From positions 4,280,501 through 4,344,500 of the forward strand of contig NC_084922.1 of NCBI RefSeq assembly GCF_958298935.1: DNA of 64,000 nucleotides. The letters are read 5' to 3'. Position 1 is the first letter of the stretch. Each line of letters opens with the position of its first letter. This stretch comes from Phragmites australis. Taxonomy: Eukaryota; Streptophyta; Magnoliopsida; Poales; Poaceae. Under the pieces are notes generated by a model that was not told where the DNA came from, did no database searches, and was given only the letters and a program-made list of their open reading frames with translations. Below, piece after piece: positions 45,371 to 57,168 of this stretch. The position numbers and the translations under genes were made by a program.

Positions 45371-45730
45371 AAATAAAAAAACATAAATAAAAGAATGCAC
45401 CCTTACCTTATCAAATACAACATCATTTAGACTATGCCAAATACCTAACACATAGCACCTACCCAACCAAAATTTGTTTTTTAAGCTTTGTTCCTGTTAC
45501 ATCTAGCCATGCCCCAAATATATTAGACACACTAATTGAAGGTTGCAAGAAAAACAATATATGTATTGTAAGTCAAATAAACTTAGCACAATGACAATAA
45601 AAATGAGATGTTGTATTGTTTCGTTACTATTGCAAGAATAATATTTCTCACTTCTTGTCAATTTCTTTTAACTAAGTTATCTTTGATAAGAATTACTTTT
45701 TTGCAATTATCACAAAAAAATCTTAAATTT
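45371..45730 (-). mobile_element. LINE remnant, RT zinc-binding (zf-RVT) part
   Basis: Leftward reading with shifts gives CNSNETIQHL, C-CAKFI, then VSNIFGAWLD and IWHSLNDVVFDKV. This is the order of the C-terminal zinc-binding region of plant non-LTR reverse transcriptases (C-x2-C, E-I-HL, C-AK-IW, ...WAIW--RND-VF). Badly decayed. Compare the better-preserved copy at 62170-62420. Confidence 0.55.
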
Positions 45731-46260
45731 TAAGGGCCCTAACTAGTTACAGATATGCATGCACGCACCAATACACTAATCATTCCAGCATAGCTCAAAC
45801 AGTTCCTAGTACTTGCACAAACGAACAGGGGCAAGGAACAAACCGTGTAAATGCAGTACAAGGATAGATCACCAAATCGCTCATATGATCGTATGCCATC
45901 AAATCATGCATGCCATACACGCGCCATAAGCACACCATGATTAGTACTAATGGCCCACTGTGAATTGGTCCTGATTCTGAAACTAAACCTAAAGTAGTTT
46001 GGTCTGAAGGACTTTGTTCAGATAAACGCATGAATGTTCAGTCCAGGACCACGCGCTATGTGCTGCACCAAACCTGTCAATGAGGATAGTTAAGAACTCA
46101 GGATGGCCTGCATGGGCACTCTCCGTAACCAGTGACATTACAGATCTAGAATAGAAATGACTGGATATTTTAAGTGTCTTATTTATTAGATTAGAAGTGT
46201 TACATGGGTTGCTACACATGTATTGATATGTGCATTGGAAATTCATCTCCAGCAGGTTCA

Positions 46261-46570
46261 TATCCAGTGTTGCTACAGTGTTGTAGAGGGAGAGTATGGT
46301 CCTGTGAATTTGCCGGAGTACGGTAACAATACTGTAGACAGAGGCTGACAGTGGGTCCGGAGGGAGAAAAACACTGTTAGGTTACTGTATCAGTACTGTA
46401 GATAGAAGCTGACAATGGGTCCGGAGGGAGGAAAAGAGTAGTAGAAGGTAAGAAATAGGGTAGCTGTTGGAGATAAAAAAAAAAGGAATGCTGTAATAGT
46501 GATAGGGGATGCTGTAATAGTATTTTTGAGGATAAAAATTTGAGGTAGCTGTTGGAGATAGTCTTAGAAA
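46261..46570. repeat. MITE-like segment with internal duplication
   Basis: ACTGTAGA(C/T)AGA(G/A)GCTGACA(G/A)TGG and GTCCGGAGGGAG occur twice, about 65 bp apart (46331 and 46396), followed by twice-occurring ATGCTGTAATAGT and GTAGCTGTTGGAGATA. The final GCTGTTGGAGATAGTCTTAG resembles ends of common grass MITEs. Confidence 0.45.
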
Positions 46571-46804
46571 ATAAAAAATAACCAGTATCATGTGCACCAT
46601 ATGGACACAAGGTGGATCTGCTCCTGTCCACATCCATGCATTGTCTTCGTGGTTAATCCACCTTACAAAATATGTCAAAATTCAAAAAAAGGAGGGGAGG
46701 GGGGAGGATAAAAGAAAACAGTGGTTGTTTATTGTACTAGAGGCTAGGCTTTGTGGAACTATAGGTGAATGACAACAGATTTGTCATTGTTAAGCGATAA
46801 CCAG

Positions 46805-46992
46805 TATCAACCATTGTATATGTCAGTTATGCATGTCTAATAGCTCCATGCATGCCGAGTCTCTGGCTACTTGGCCACGAGCTCTCCTAGTTTGTTAGGG
46901 CTAGTTAGGAGCCTAAACGTGCTTGAACTTATGTATAAATATTGCACATATCAATACACAAACCGTGTCGGATCTCAACTCTCTCTATTTCA
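46805..46992 (+). repeat. 5' LTR of the copia element
   Basis: Shares with 56960-57168 the blocks GTCAGTTATGCATGTCTAAT, AGCTCTCCTAGTTTGTTAGG and ATCAATACACAAACCGTGT. A TATA-like TGTATAAATA is at about 46932. It ends TTTCA just before the primer site. The left end has TA where TG is expected. Confidence 0.8.
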
Positions 46993-47006
46993 TGGTATCA
47001 GGCTGG
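46993..47006 (+). other. Primer binding site (initiator Met tRNA) of copia
   Basis: TGGTATCAGGCTGG starts directly at the LTR end and matches the usual TGGTATCAGAGC-type site of plant copia elements, with one change in the core. Confidence 0.8.
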
Positions 47007-47070
47007 CATTGGGGCGCTCCTATCAATCCCTTTACGACTCGATCTTCCAACTCTTCCGTTGCCAACTTCC

Positions 47071-47990
47071 ATGGATATCAATCCCCTCTTCTTCCCTAAC
47101 ACCTCCCCATTTGCTTTCTCTGTCTCTTCTCCTGACCATAGTCAGGCCGACACCGATGCGCCACCACCTCCACAACCTCATGCTACCGCTGCCGCAGCCG
47201 CACCACCGGCCTCTGCCGCCCCACCAGCGCATGCTGCTCCGCTGATACCTATTCACATGCCCTCCTCGGCCATCTAGATGGTCAATATACTCACTCATGT
47301 GCCGGTGACGCTAGACATGTCCTAGGCCAACTACAATCACTGGCGCCCGCTTTTTCGCAACCGTCTTCAGCAAGTTTGGCTTGATAGCCCATGTCAACAC
47401 GCCACCAACTCTAGACAACAAAGTCGATCCGGAGTGGGTGATGATCGACAACATCATCGTCAACTGGTTGTACACCACTGTGACGAAGGAGGTCCTCAAT
47501 GTTGTTCTTCAGCTCGACGATCCTGCCTATGCCGTGTGGCGCACCATTGAGGGTGTCTTCTGCAACAACCAACTCACGCACGTTGTCTACATCAAGGCAG
47601 AATTCCGCAATTTGATCAAGGTCAGATGACAATCACCCAATATTGCAGTAGACTGAAGACGATGGCAGACAGTCTACGTGACGTCGAGCAAGCAGTTCAT
47701 GAGGACAACAAAGTCATCAACATGTTTCGTGGCCTGAATCCCAAATTCCGGCATGTGATCACGGTCCTCACCACAAAACAGCATTGCCTACCTTCCTCGA
47801 AGCGTGTTCCCATCTTTTTGAGGAACGACAACTCAAGCAATCTACGTGCATACAGGCCTCACAGGCCATGTATGCCGACATGTCTTCTTCCTCAACTCCG
47901 GTAACCGACTCTAACCCGAATTCTAGCGGCGACCAAACCAAAACAAAGAAGAAGAAGGGTAAGAACACTGCTAACAACTCTTAAGGGCAA
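47071..47990 (+). pseudogene. copia gag (broken)
   Basis: ATG 47071 opens MDINPLFFPNTSPFAF and a Pro/Ala-rich start. The UBN2-type gag body then continues in other frames: VDPEWVMIDNIIVNWLYTTV, DDPAYAVWRTIEGVF, ITQYCSRLKTMADSLRDV and NKVINMFRGLNPKFRHVI. A stop at about 47276 and at least two shifts break it. The expected CCHC knuckle is not clear. Confidence 0.7.
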
Positions 47991-49080
47991 CCACGTGCAT
48001 CTCCTCCAGTGCCTACCCCTCCTTTGAGCGGCATGTCGTAGGTGCCAAGCTTCAACCCATGGATTGTCATGGTGAAAGCTTGGCCACTGCAGTGGCGTGC
48101 GCCGAGTGCCGATGTCCTTGGTCCACATCCCGACACTCCTCCATCGCAGCAGGCCTTGGCGACCTCCCATGGTGGCGTGAGTGTGCCATCGTCTGCACCT
48201 GGTACGTGGGATCAGTCTGCGCTACTTCACGCCCTAAAAAACGTCAGCATCTCCACTACTACACCCGGTGGCACCTCGGATTAGTTCATGGATACGGGCG
48301 CCACAGCTCATATGGCGTCCCAGCCTGGTATGCTCCACTCTTTGCGCTCCTTTCCCTTTTCTTCCACCATCACTGTGGATAATGGTCATCATCTACCTGT
48401 CACACATACTGGTGCCTCTTCTATCTCTATTGTTTCTTCCCCGCTTCTTCACAATGTTTTTTCTCTCCACATTTAATTAAGAATCTTGTCTCTGTATGAT
48501 ATCTTACTCGTGATAATCCTGTTACTGTGGAATTTGACAAGAATGACTTTTCTATCAAGGATATTTGCACACGGAGGGTGACTCTCCGATGTAACAGTGA
48601 CAGAGAATTTTACCCACTGCATCCTTCCGCACCACAATGCCACACCGCCAGTGCTTCTTCCTCGCTCGAGCTTTGGCATCGACGACTAGGGCATCCCGGT
48701 AGCGACTCCTTGAATAAAGCCCTTCAGTCTTTTGGCTTCACTTTTAATAAATCGGCATCACATCTTTGTCACGCATGTCAGTTGGGTAAACATGTGCGAT
48801 TGCCTTTCTCATCGTCCAGTTCCACAAGTTCTTTTCCTTTTCAGATTTTACATTTTGATGTGTGGACATCACCCATTGTAAGCAATTCAAGTTTTCAACT
48901 CTATTTAGTGGTTCTTGGTTATTTCAATCACTATATTTGAATGTTCCCATTGCGACGCAAGTCTAATGTCTATCCACTCTCCTCTCCTTCTTCGCCTACG
49001 TGTGCACACAGTTTCAGCGCCATGTTTCTGCGATCCAAACCAACAATGGCCGAGAATACGACAACCATGCTATGCGTACC
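47991..49080 (+). pseudogene. copia protease and N-terminal integrase (broken)
   Basis: MDTGATAHMAS at 48288 is the aspartic protease site (DTGA). At about 48660 LELWHRRLGHPGSDSL and CHACQLGKHVRLPF form the GAG-pre-integrase zinc region (H...H...C..C). After HFDVWTSP, the copia integrase core begins, and TNNGREYDNHAMR (NNGREY region) lies just before the E2 insertion. Several stops and shifts. Confidence 0.75.
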
Positions 49081-49179
49081 TGTCGGAGGATTAACTCCTG
49101 TCGCAGGGATCCCGAGAGACCCCTTTTTAGAGATTCGGCCGGGGGGATGATCCTGAATAAGTTCGTCGGAGAAATAAAT
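49081..49179 (-). repeat. Remnant of the 3' LTR of E2
   Basis: Only the terminal stretch is left: TGTCGGAGGATTAACTCC to AATAAATG, matching the end of the E LTR (5316-5415). It directly joins the start of the antisense gene, so both the 3' internal end and most of the LTR are deleted. Confidence 0.75.
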
Positions 49180-49199
49180 GGGGGCACCGCACCGGAGAA

Positions 49200-51237
49200 G
49201 AGGGCACCGCCGACAGCGCAGCGGTGGCGGCGCCGGGAGACTGGGGGAAACGCCCCCGAATCTACATCCCCGTGCCGGATTCCCCACCGTCACCATCGGC
49301 GGTGGCGGCGTTCCCGACCCTAGAGCCGTGCCTTGTGAGGATGGGGCCTGACTCGGCACCTGGAGACCACGCGGCGGCCCCGCCGAGCCCCCGGCGGAAG
49401 AGGCGGCGGGAAGATTCCGGGCCGGCGCTGCCGGACCCGGGGTTCAGGCTCCCGACAGCCAAATGGCAGTATCGGGGAACTACGACCGCGTAAGTTTCAT
49501 TCTTTGCTTTTTCTTGGGCGCTCTTCGCCCGAACTAGACTTCGGTTTTGACCTTCGCCTATCTCCTGCAGGCCACCCACGGGCGCCGCCGAGGGCAAAGG
49601 AGCGCCGGCGCTGGCGCCAGAGCCAAGCCCGCCGGCCGAGCCGAGGCAGGCGGACGCAGCAATGGCGGGGGGGCCAGCGGACGCGGCGACCGAGGGGAGG
49701 ACGGTGGAAGCGGCGGCCGAGGGGGGGGACGGAGCCGTCGCCCGAACCCTTGGCGCCGGTGGAACCTACCCCGGGCGTGCAGAGCCCGGGGCGGATGATG
49801 GCGGAAGCAGCGGCCTTGCCAGGGCCGGCGGATGCGACGGCCGAGGTAGGAACGCGGCCGTCGCCCGAGTGCCCGGCGCCGGTCGAACCTACCCCGGGCG
49901 TGCCGAGCCCGGGGCGGATGATCGTGTGACGACCCTTGGGGACCCCGAACCCCCCGGAGGCGGATCGCGGGGAAACCAGCGCTCCACCGGCGCCCGGCCG
50001 GCCTGCCAACCCCTTCCTGGCCGCGATCGGGGGTGTCCAGGCGGCGGTCGAGCGGCTGGGCGCAGCGGTGGACGCGAAGGAGGGGCAGCTTGAAGCGGAG
50101 CGCGCCCGGCTGGTCTTGTAGAGGGCGCAGCTTGCGAACGCCCGGGAAGAGGCCCGCACGGCGGCTGCGCGAGAGCAGAAGCTTTTGGAAGATACCCGCG
50201 CGGAGGTCGCGCGGGAGCGGGAGATTTTGAAGACCGCCCGCGCCGAAGCCGCTCGGGAGCGAGAAGACGCCGCCCGCCTGGCGGATGCGTCGTGGCAGCA
50301 GGCTGCCGAGGCTCTCGCCAGGGAGGCGCAGGCGCAGAAATGGGAGGAGGCGGTCGCGGGCCGCGAGAGGGCGGCGGAGGACCTCCGGGCTGAGCTAACC
50401 CGTCGAGAGGGTGAGGCCGATCGGACGCGCGCCAGCCTCCAACGTTGGAAGGATGGGCTCCAGAGAACGGACAGAGATGTCCGACGGTGGGAGGAGGACG
50501 TCTCCATCCGGGAGGTCAACAACGAGATCACGGCGGCGGAGCTGGGCGCCCGGGAAGACTCGCTGACCCACCGGGAGGGGGAGGCTGCCGCGGCGGCAGC
50601 GGCCGTTGCCGCCAGGGAGGAGGAGAACGCTAAACATGAGGCGGAGCTGACCGCCCGTGAGCGTGCTTTGTCCGAACTGGTGGCGCGGACGAAGCAAGCC
50701 GCCGGCCCGGCAACCGACGCCGGCTCTTCTGGCGCGGCCGAGGGCCAGGGACTCGAGGAGCAGCTGCGGGCCGCGAAGGAGAAGCTCGAGGCTGCCTTTG
50801 TCTCGCAGGTCAACTTATAGCAGATGTTGGAGGACGTACTCCGGCGGATGCGGCGGGCCGTGGAGAGGGCCGGCCTTGGGTGACTCGTCGCGGACAAGAA
50901 GAGCGATGGCCCCGGACGACAAGTCCTGGGGCTTCAACAAGTCTGCGAGCGCCTTGAGGCGCTGCCCTGAGCCGTCCAGGAGCTCGCCGCCCGGGAAGGA
51001 CGTGGCTTGGCTCAAGCGGTGGCCGAGCACGTCCTGGCCTGCTACCGGAGCAGAGACTCGAACTTCCCGCTGGAGCCAGCGCGGGAAGGAGTGGTCAAAG
51101 CTGAGGGAGAGGCCGCCCGGGAAGCAGTTCGGAGCACCGCTGCCGAGGTGGCGGCCGGCTTCAGGCGGGAAGTGCCGCCACCGCCAGCCCCCGGGGATGG
51201 CCAAGATGATTCCGACGCCGACTCTGCCTCCGATTAG
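49200..51237 (+). pseudogene. Spliced coiled-coil gene of E2 (antisense to the element)
   Basis: Same layout as 15342-13261. Exon 1 ends at 49489 (CC GC|GTAAGT), the intron is 49490-49570 (81 bp, ending CTGCAG), and exon 2 runs to TAG 51237. Conserved parts are GKRPRIYIP, PRRKRRRED, a PTPG(V)xSPGRM unit that is duplicated here, QAAVERLGAAVDAKEGQL, the coiled coil (EREDAARLADAS, REEENAKHEAEL), LGLQQVCERLEAL, VAEHVLACYRSRD and the end DDSDADSASD. It is broken by a frame change in the G run near 49722-49729 and stops at about 49927, 50119, 50818, 50879 and 50968. The native 5' end is missing. Confidence 0.75.
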
Positions 51238-52913
51238 GTTTCTGTAGTAGTTTCCTCTTCTTTTATTTTTGTCTTGGCTGGATGTAAATATGGGAGTGAT
51301 CCCTTAGAAATTATTGTATCCCCTTTGTAAATATAATGGAAGCTTTTCTTTGGGCTCGCAACTCCGGTGCTCTTGAGTACTTAGCGTTTCCTCTAATGTT
51401 TTGCCTTGAAGCCCCGGGGAGTACTCAGTCGGGCCATTTTCGACCTTTTCGTCCCCGAGAACGAAGTCCTCTCGATCGTCTTCCTTGGCGAGTTCAGCCC
51501 CCGAGCCCTCGCAAGTCCGCATCGACTAAGTCAAGAGACAAAGACACGAACTTCCTTGCTCGGGAGATGGATCGATTCAGCACGGAACACGCCATGACCG
51601 GTGAACACTTTTTCACCTCGCGACCACTCAGTCAGCAGACCGGAGACACGCACGGGCGGGAATGCGACCAAGAGTCCCCATGGTTCGGTGGTGCCTGGGC
51701 TTAAGGCGGACCGAACCGAGCACCAACAGCCCGCCCCTGAGGTCTAGGCTCCGGACTACTCGAGTGGCTCGAGCGATAGGATTACCCAGGGCACCCAGGG
51801 ACTCGGTAGTGCTCGTGGCTCTTAAAAGCGGACCGAACACCACGACCACCATGAAAGACTTCAGTCGAACATTACCGCACGTACGGTACACCTTTCTACG
51901 GACCGTTCTATCGCTCTAGGAAAAAGTAGACACACGGTAGGGTTTTGTGCGCGAGGAGATCATCTCACCGGGCAGATTAGAATACGAGGGCCCCCGAGGA
52001 TGACTCGGGAACAAAATACTATTGAACGTAAATTCATCTGAATTTAATCACTCACCGGACAGCTGTCGGCCTTTCGGCCGGTCGATCCAGGAGGAGCGTG
52101 CGCTCCGAGCTCGGGGTGCCCGGGGGCTTGGTTCCTTCAGCCGGGGCGCCCGAGCGTCAAGGGGCACGCGAGGAGCCCGGGGTCAGGTGATCTCGACCAC
52201 TCATGCCTAAGCGGTAGGACCACCCGAGGACCCTTGGGGCCGATCAGCGACCTGGGCATCGAGGCCCTCGCGGTCGGGCTGCTTTTGCTTTGATTGTCGA
52301 CCTGTGACTTAAGAGGGAATAGGAAATTTCTTTGCTTGGTGCGCTCTGTTAGTGCGGTACTTGTTATAGACTACTCTCGTTTTCGACCCGAGACCTCTTG
52401 AATACCCAGACCGGCGGACAAGAGCAGGCAGAAGGCATAACCCAGAGGTCCTATGGTTCGGTGGCGCCCGGGTATGACAGACCAGACCGAGCACCGACAG
52501 CCCGCCCCTGGGGCCTGAGCTCCGGACTACTCGAGCGGCTCAAGCGATAGGATTACCCAGAGCACCCAGGGACTCGGTAGTGCCCAGAGATCAGCCAGGA
52601 CACCGAACACCACAGCCTACCACATCGGACGTAAGCCAGCGGCAGATGCCCGCGTGCGTACCGATCGGGATTCTTTTTATCAGCGGGGAAAATAAGAGAG
52701 CGAACTTTTCTCGCACAATCAAGCATCTCACCAGACAGATTAAACATATGAAATCCAGAAAAGCTAAATTGACATACGATTGCACATTAACATTACACTG
52801 AATTGACAAATTTTACAAGGTTGGGTGACTTACCCAGCTAGTGATAGCCCCCGGTCAACTTGGGCGGGGGTGAAGCCCCCGGCTTGGTTGACCTGAGCCG
52901 CGAGCACGGCCGT
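51238..52913 (-). other. Spacer of E2 with two-copy repeat
   Basis: Corresponds to 11550-13260 of E, reversed. The repeat copies are at 51679-51840 and 52451-52610. No gag-pol and no other coding sequence. Confidence 0.65.
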
Positions 52914-53092
52914 CTACGGGTAGAACCTGCGCAGGTGCTCGATGTTCCACGGGTTGGGAAGCGGCTGCCCATCTTCTACTGCCAACCTGAAAGAACCTTC
53001 TCGCGGGACCCCAATCACGGTGAAGGGACCTTCCCACATGGGGGATAACTTATTCTTTCCTTCGCGCGACTGGACGCATCAGAGAACTAGAT
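52914..53092 (-). pseudogene. Integrase C-terminal stub in E2
   Basis: About 60 codons of the pol end, in frame to the same stop as in E: GKNKLSPMWEGPFTVIGVP and LSNPWNIEHLRRFYP-like sequence. It has no start and no upstream domains. It begins inside the primer-site/pol junction at 53093. Confidence 0.75.
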
Positions 53093-53110
53093 CCCCTACC
53101 TGGCGCGCCA
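53093..53110 (-). other. Primer binding site of E2
   Basis: TGGCGCGCCAGGTAGGGG on the minus strand, two bases from the LTR end, as in E (5418-5435). Confidence 0.75.
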
Positions 53111-53112
53111 GC

Positions 53113-54451
53113 TGTCGGAGGATTAACTCCTGGTGCAAAGGGAAGTAAATGCACCAGAGTTTAAACAGGTTCGGGCCGCACGGGGGCGTAATACCCTACT
53201 CCTGTATGGATGCAATAACTGTCCTGAGGGATGTCCCTTGAGGATGTATCTGGTTACAAGAAAGATGATCTATCTAAGAGCTTGAGGCTCCTTATTCTTC
53301 GGCTGGAGCTATGCTCAGGCTTGCTTGCAATATCTTCATCTGTTGGCTTGGTTCGTTGTAGGGTTCGTCTTCTTCGTCTGGGTGTCCCGGTTGACTGCTT
53401 GGGCTTCCTCTTTTTTTTCTCTCTCTGTATGCCGATCCTTTTATGCACTCGTCGGCCGCGACATACCCCGAACGGGAAGGAAGGGGCACAAGTTTCAAGA
53501 CGCCACGACTGAGAAAGGCGTCATCATTTCCTCTGGGCGAAGTGACTGGGGCGGTGGAAAAAACGCGGCGCGTGTCCGGTCACTTGTCACTGTGGGCGCC
53601 CTAGCGACGGGCGCCGTTGAGAGGGCCCACCGGGCAACCACAGAGGCACCCGGCGTGCCCGTCCTGTCTTGTTCCTCTGCCACGGCAGGGCGGCAGGCGA
53701 AACGTCTTGATCCTGGCGATGTTATCCCAAGACACACCGGATGATACGGGACGGGACCCGTGCAATTAATGGCCCCACGCCTCTCTGCCAAAGCATGGCA
53801 GGGACTGACACTACGGCGGGAGCAGTTGGGGATGTCAGGTCGCGCACGCCCATTAAATGTGGCCTCGGACCTCTGACTGGTTGACACCTCATCGGCGAGC
53901 CCCTCGAGGGCCCTTGTGGGTCGTCGGGGCACCGAGTGCTCGGGGGTACTGTTCACCTCCCCGAGCACCCTCTCCCGAGAACGCCTACCCTTGCCCTCGG
54001 GGTACCGGGCGCTCGGGGGCACTGTTTACCTCCCCGAGCACTCTCGCACGAACCTTCGGGGAACCGAGTACTCAGGGGTTGCCACATGCAACCCCGAGCA
54101 CTCTCTCCCGAGCACTTTTGCACTGACCCTCGGGGGACTGGGCGCTCGGGGGCTGCCGCACGCAGCCCCCCGAGCACTCTCTCCCGGAACTTAGCTTTTC
54201 TGATCGTTGGGGGACTAGGGTGCTCGGGGGTGACCGGGCACCTCCCCGAGCACTTTCTTCCCGGTACTTGGACTCTGCAGGTCATCGGGGAACTGGGGTG
54301 CTCAGGGACCAGAGGTTGTGGCCCCGAGCACCTTCTCCCGGAACTTAGATTTTCCTCATCCCGCGGTAGGGACCTCGCGGGATGGTGACACGTGGCAGAC
54401 GGCTGGCTTGGCCTCGGACCTCAGGGACCCCCGGTTCCTGATACACCGACA
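53113..54451 (-). repeat. 5' LTR of E2
   Basis: 1339 bp, related to the LTRs of E, with a deletion in its last part (TTTGCACCAGG directly before AGTTAATCCTCCGACA). A TATA-like GCATAAAAGG on the minus strand lies at 53437-53446. Hairpin-unit array at 53930-54330. Its end differs in structure from the 3' LTR remnant. Confidence 0.85.
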
Positions 54452-54456
54452 GTACC

Positions 54457-56955
54457 ACCAACAATGGCATTGCCCTTTGTTTAACTTGCTCATACACCTC
54501 ACAGCAAAACGGGAAAGCGGAAAGGATTCTTCGCAGCTCAACAATGGTGTTCACACTCTTCTCTTTTAGGCCTCCATGCCAGGGCATGTTCTGGGCCGAA
54601 GCTCTTGCAATTGCCACGTACTTGCTCAACCGAAGGCCTTGTACCTCCACCAGCAACTCCGCACCTCACGAGCGCTTACTAGGGTATGCACCGGCTTACA
54701 ACCACCTTTGGGTTTTTGGGTGCTTGTGTTACCTTAATATGTCCCCCACCACGCCTCATAAGCTCTCGCCCCGCTCTACGCCTTGCATCTTCCTCGGGTA
54801 GCCGGCTGATCACAAGGGATATTGGTGCTATAATCTAGAGACGTAGCATGTTATTACATCGCGCCATGTGGTGTTCCACGAATCCAACATTCCTTTCCAA
54901 CCTACCAGATTGGGTTTGCAACGACAGCCACATCTTTCTGCGCCTACTGACTCACTCGAAGATGAGTTGTTTCCTATCGCTAATCGTACGTAGGTTTCAG
55001 CTGCACCCACTCCAACAGGCGAACAAGGCGATGCTCGACATGCAACCTCCTGCCACGTGCATGGAGTTGTACACTCGACGCCATCTCACATGCATGGTCA
55101 TATGCACATGATGTTTGTGCATGGTACCATGTGTGCTTTGACGAGTGCCGGCCACGAGGAACAAGTGCCGTTGTTCGAGTTTGCATCACCACGTCGGACT
55201 CCCGCCTTAATCATGCCAAGCCCCTTGGTAGATCACGTGGTGTAGACGCCTTCGATCGCTCATCACCGTACCTCTGCATCGTAGTCTCCGCCACTCGTCC
55301 GCAACCCTGCTTCGACTCGAGATGTTGTCTCATGTGCATTGATACATCATACACACCGGCTGTCGCCCAGCCGCCAAACATCATATGATTACATGCGGGC
55401 GCACTGACATTATCAAGCCCAACCCCAAGTATGCCTACATCACCATGAACAACGCCACCATCTCTCCACTTCCAGTCTCCATCCAAGCTGCACTTCGCAA
55501 TGAGCATTGGCAATTTTCCATGCAACCCAAATTCAACATGCTCATAGCGAACAAGTCATGGACACTTGTGCCGAGATCGTGTGGTGCTCATGTGGTGTTG
55601 GGAAAGTGGGTGTTCAGGCATAAGTTAAAGTCTGACGGGTCTCTGGATCGATACAAGGCCAGGTGGGTGGTGCGCAGCTTCTCGCAACAACCAGGTGTCG
55701 ATTTCGGCGAAATGTTTAGCCTGGTCGTTAAGCCAGCGACCATTCGCACCGTGCTCTCGTTCACTGCCACCCACAACTGGCCATCGCACTAACTCAATGT
55801 CACCAACACGTTTCTCCACAGCCACCTCACTGAATGAGTCTGCCGCTAGCAACTTGTAGGGTTCCTCGATCCTGATCAACCAGACATGGTGTGCCTACTA
55901 TCCAAGTCCCTCTACGGACTCAAACAGGCTCCTTGCGCCTGGTTCACAAGATTCGTGACATTCCTCAAGACTACTGGCTTCGCTCAGGCATGCTCAGACG
56001 CCTCATGTTCATCTTGCGACGAGGGCAAGATCCGGTGTTTCTCCTTCTGTACGTAGCTGATATGGTTCTTATGATTTCATCAACCAAACTTCTTTGTGGC
56101 ATCATCGAGCAACTACAAGCTGAATTCGCCATCAAGGACATGGGTCCGCTCCATTATTTCTTGGGGATCCAAGTCACGCTCTCATAGATGGCATATGCTA
56201 CAGACGTTCTGTAGTGAACTGGGATGTCAACCCTGAAGACAATCTTGACTTCAGCCGATACTAAAGCCAAGCTATTAGGTTCCAGTAGAGTGCCTCTCAC
56301 CAATCCATCCGATTATCGGAGTTTGACCAGCGCCTTGCAGTACCTTACGATGACTCGGCTAGATCTCTCATATGCAGTGCAGCAAGCCCGTTTATTCATG
56401 CATGATCCACGTGATGATCATTTGGCTCTCGTCAAGATGATTTTAAGGTACGTTCGTGGCACCACTTTGCTTGGTCTTCACATCTCTGGCTCATCGTCAA
56501 CAAATATTGTTGCATACTGCAATGCGAACTGTGTCGGTTGCCCAGACACCAGGCGATCAACATCAGGCTACCGTATCTTCCTCGGTGGGTCGCTGGTCTC
56601 ATGGTCCTTGAGGCGCCAGCCCACGGTGTCACGGTCTAGCGTGGAGGCTGAATACCAAGCGATTGCCAATATTGTTGCTAAATGTAGCTGGCTTCACCAA
56701 CTTCTCGACGAGCTACACTCTCACGGTGACAAAGCCACCATAGTGTACTGCAATAATGTTTCAGCAGTATACATGACGGTTAACCCCGTTCATCATCAAA
56801 GGACGAAACACATCGGGCTTGATATTCACTTCGTTTGCGAGAAGGTTGCGCTTGGGGCAGTACGTGTACTCCATGTACCAATAAGCCAGCAATTCGCTAA
56901 CATTATGACTAAAGGGCCACCGTCGTCAACCTTCAAGAAGTTCCGATCCAGCCTG
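54457..56955 (+). pseudogene. copia integrase C-part, RT and RNase H (broken)
   Basis: After the E2 insertion the integrase continues (FWAEALAIATYLLNRRPCTS, YAPAYNHLWVFGCLCY). RT starts at about 55470 (ALRNEHWQFSMQPKFNMLIANKSW, then HKLKSDGSLDRYKARWV). YVAD at about 56053 replaces the catalytic YVDD. From 56224 one frame carries the RNase H end: LTSALQYLTMTRLDLSYAV, DTRRSTSGYRIFLGGSLVSW, SSVEAEYQAIA and HIGLDIHFVCEKV. Many stops lie between. Not functional. Confidence 0.8.
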
Positions 56956-56959
56956 TACA

Positions 56960-57168
56960 TGTCAACCATTGTACATGTCAGTTATGCATGTCTAATAGCT
57001 CCATGCATGCCGAGTCTCCTAGCTACTTCTTGGGCACGAGCTCTCCTAGTTTGTTAGGGTTAGTTAGGAGCCTAAACGTGCTTGTATTTCTGTATAAATA
57101 CTCCACAGATCAATACACAAACCGTGTTGGATCTCAGCTCTCTCTCTCTCTCTCTCTCTCGTGTTTCA
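56960..57168 (+). repeat. 3' LTR of the copia element
   Basis: TGTCAACC to GTTTCA, with a TATA-like CTGTATAAATAC at about 57089 and a (CT)n expansion near its end that the 5' LTR lacks. It differs from the 5' LTR at several sites. Confidence 0.8.

Larger units (their letters stand above)
49081..54451 (-). mobile_element. Gypsy element E2: gag-pol-deleted derivative, minus oriented
   Basis: Bounded by TGTCGG (49081) and CCGACA (54451), with a perfect 5-bp target duplication GTACC at 49076-49080 and 54452-54456. Read leftward: 5' LTR, 2-nt gap, primer site, the last 60 or so codons of integrase, the spacer with its two repeats, the antisense gene, and a 3' LTR cut down to about 99 bp. Compared with E, everything between the primer site and the integrase C-terminus is missing (about 5.9 kb). 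The junction lies in a shared AGGT(A/G)GGGG. It could move only with proteins supplied by a related element. Confidence 0.85.
46805..57168 (+). mobile_element. Ty1/copia retrotransposon, interrupted by gypsy E2
   Basis: Short LTRs (46805-46992 and 56960-57168), a TGGTATCAGGCTGG initiator-Met primer site at 46993, gag from 47071, DTGA protease, integrase, RT and RNase H in the copia order on the plus strand. Element E2 (49081-54451) splits it in the integrase region. Without E2 the copia element is about 5.0 kb. Many stops and frameshifts are present, and the RT motif YVDD has become YVAD. No matching target duplication was found at the outer ends. Confidence 0.85.

Noticed and set aside
44603..45390. 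Overlapping ORFs of 126 and 246 residues
   Set aside because: Opposite-strand pair with no family resemblance; the second is AT-rich without domain motifs.
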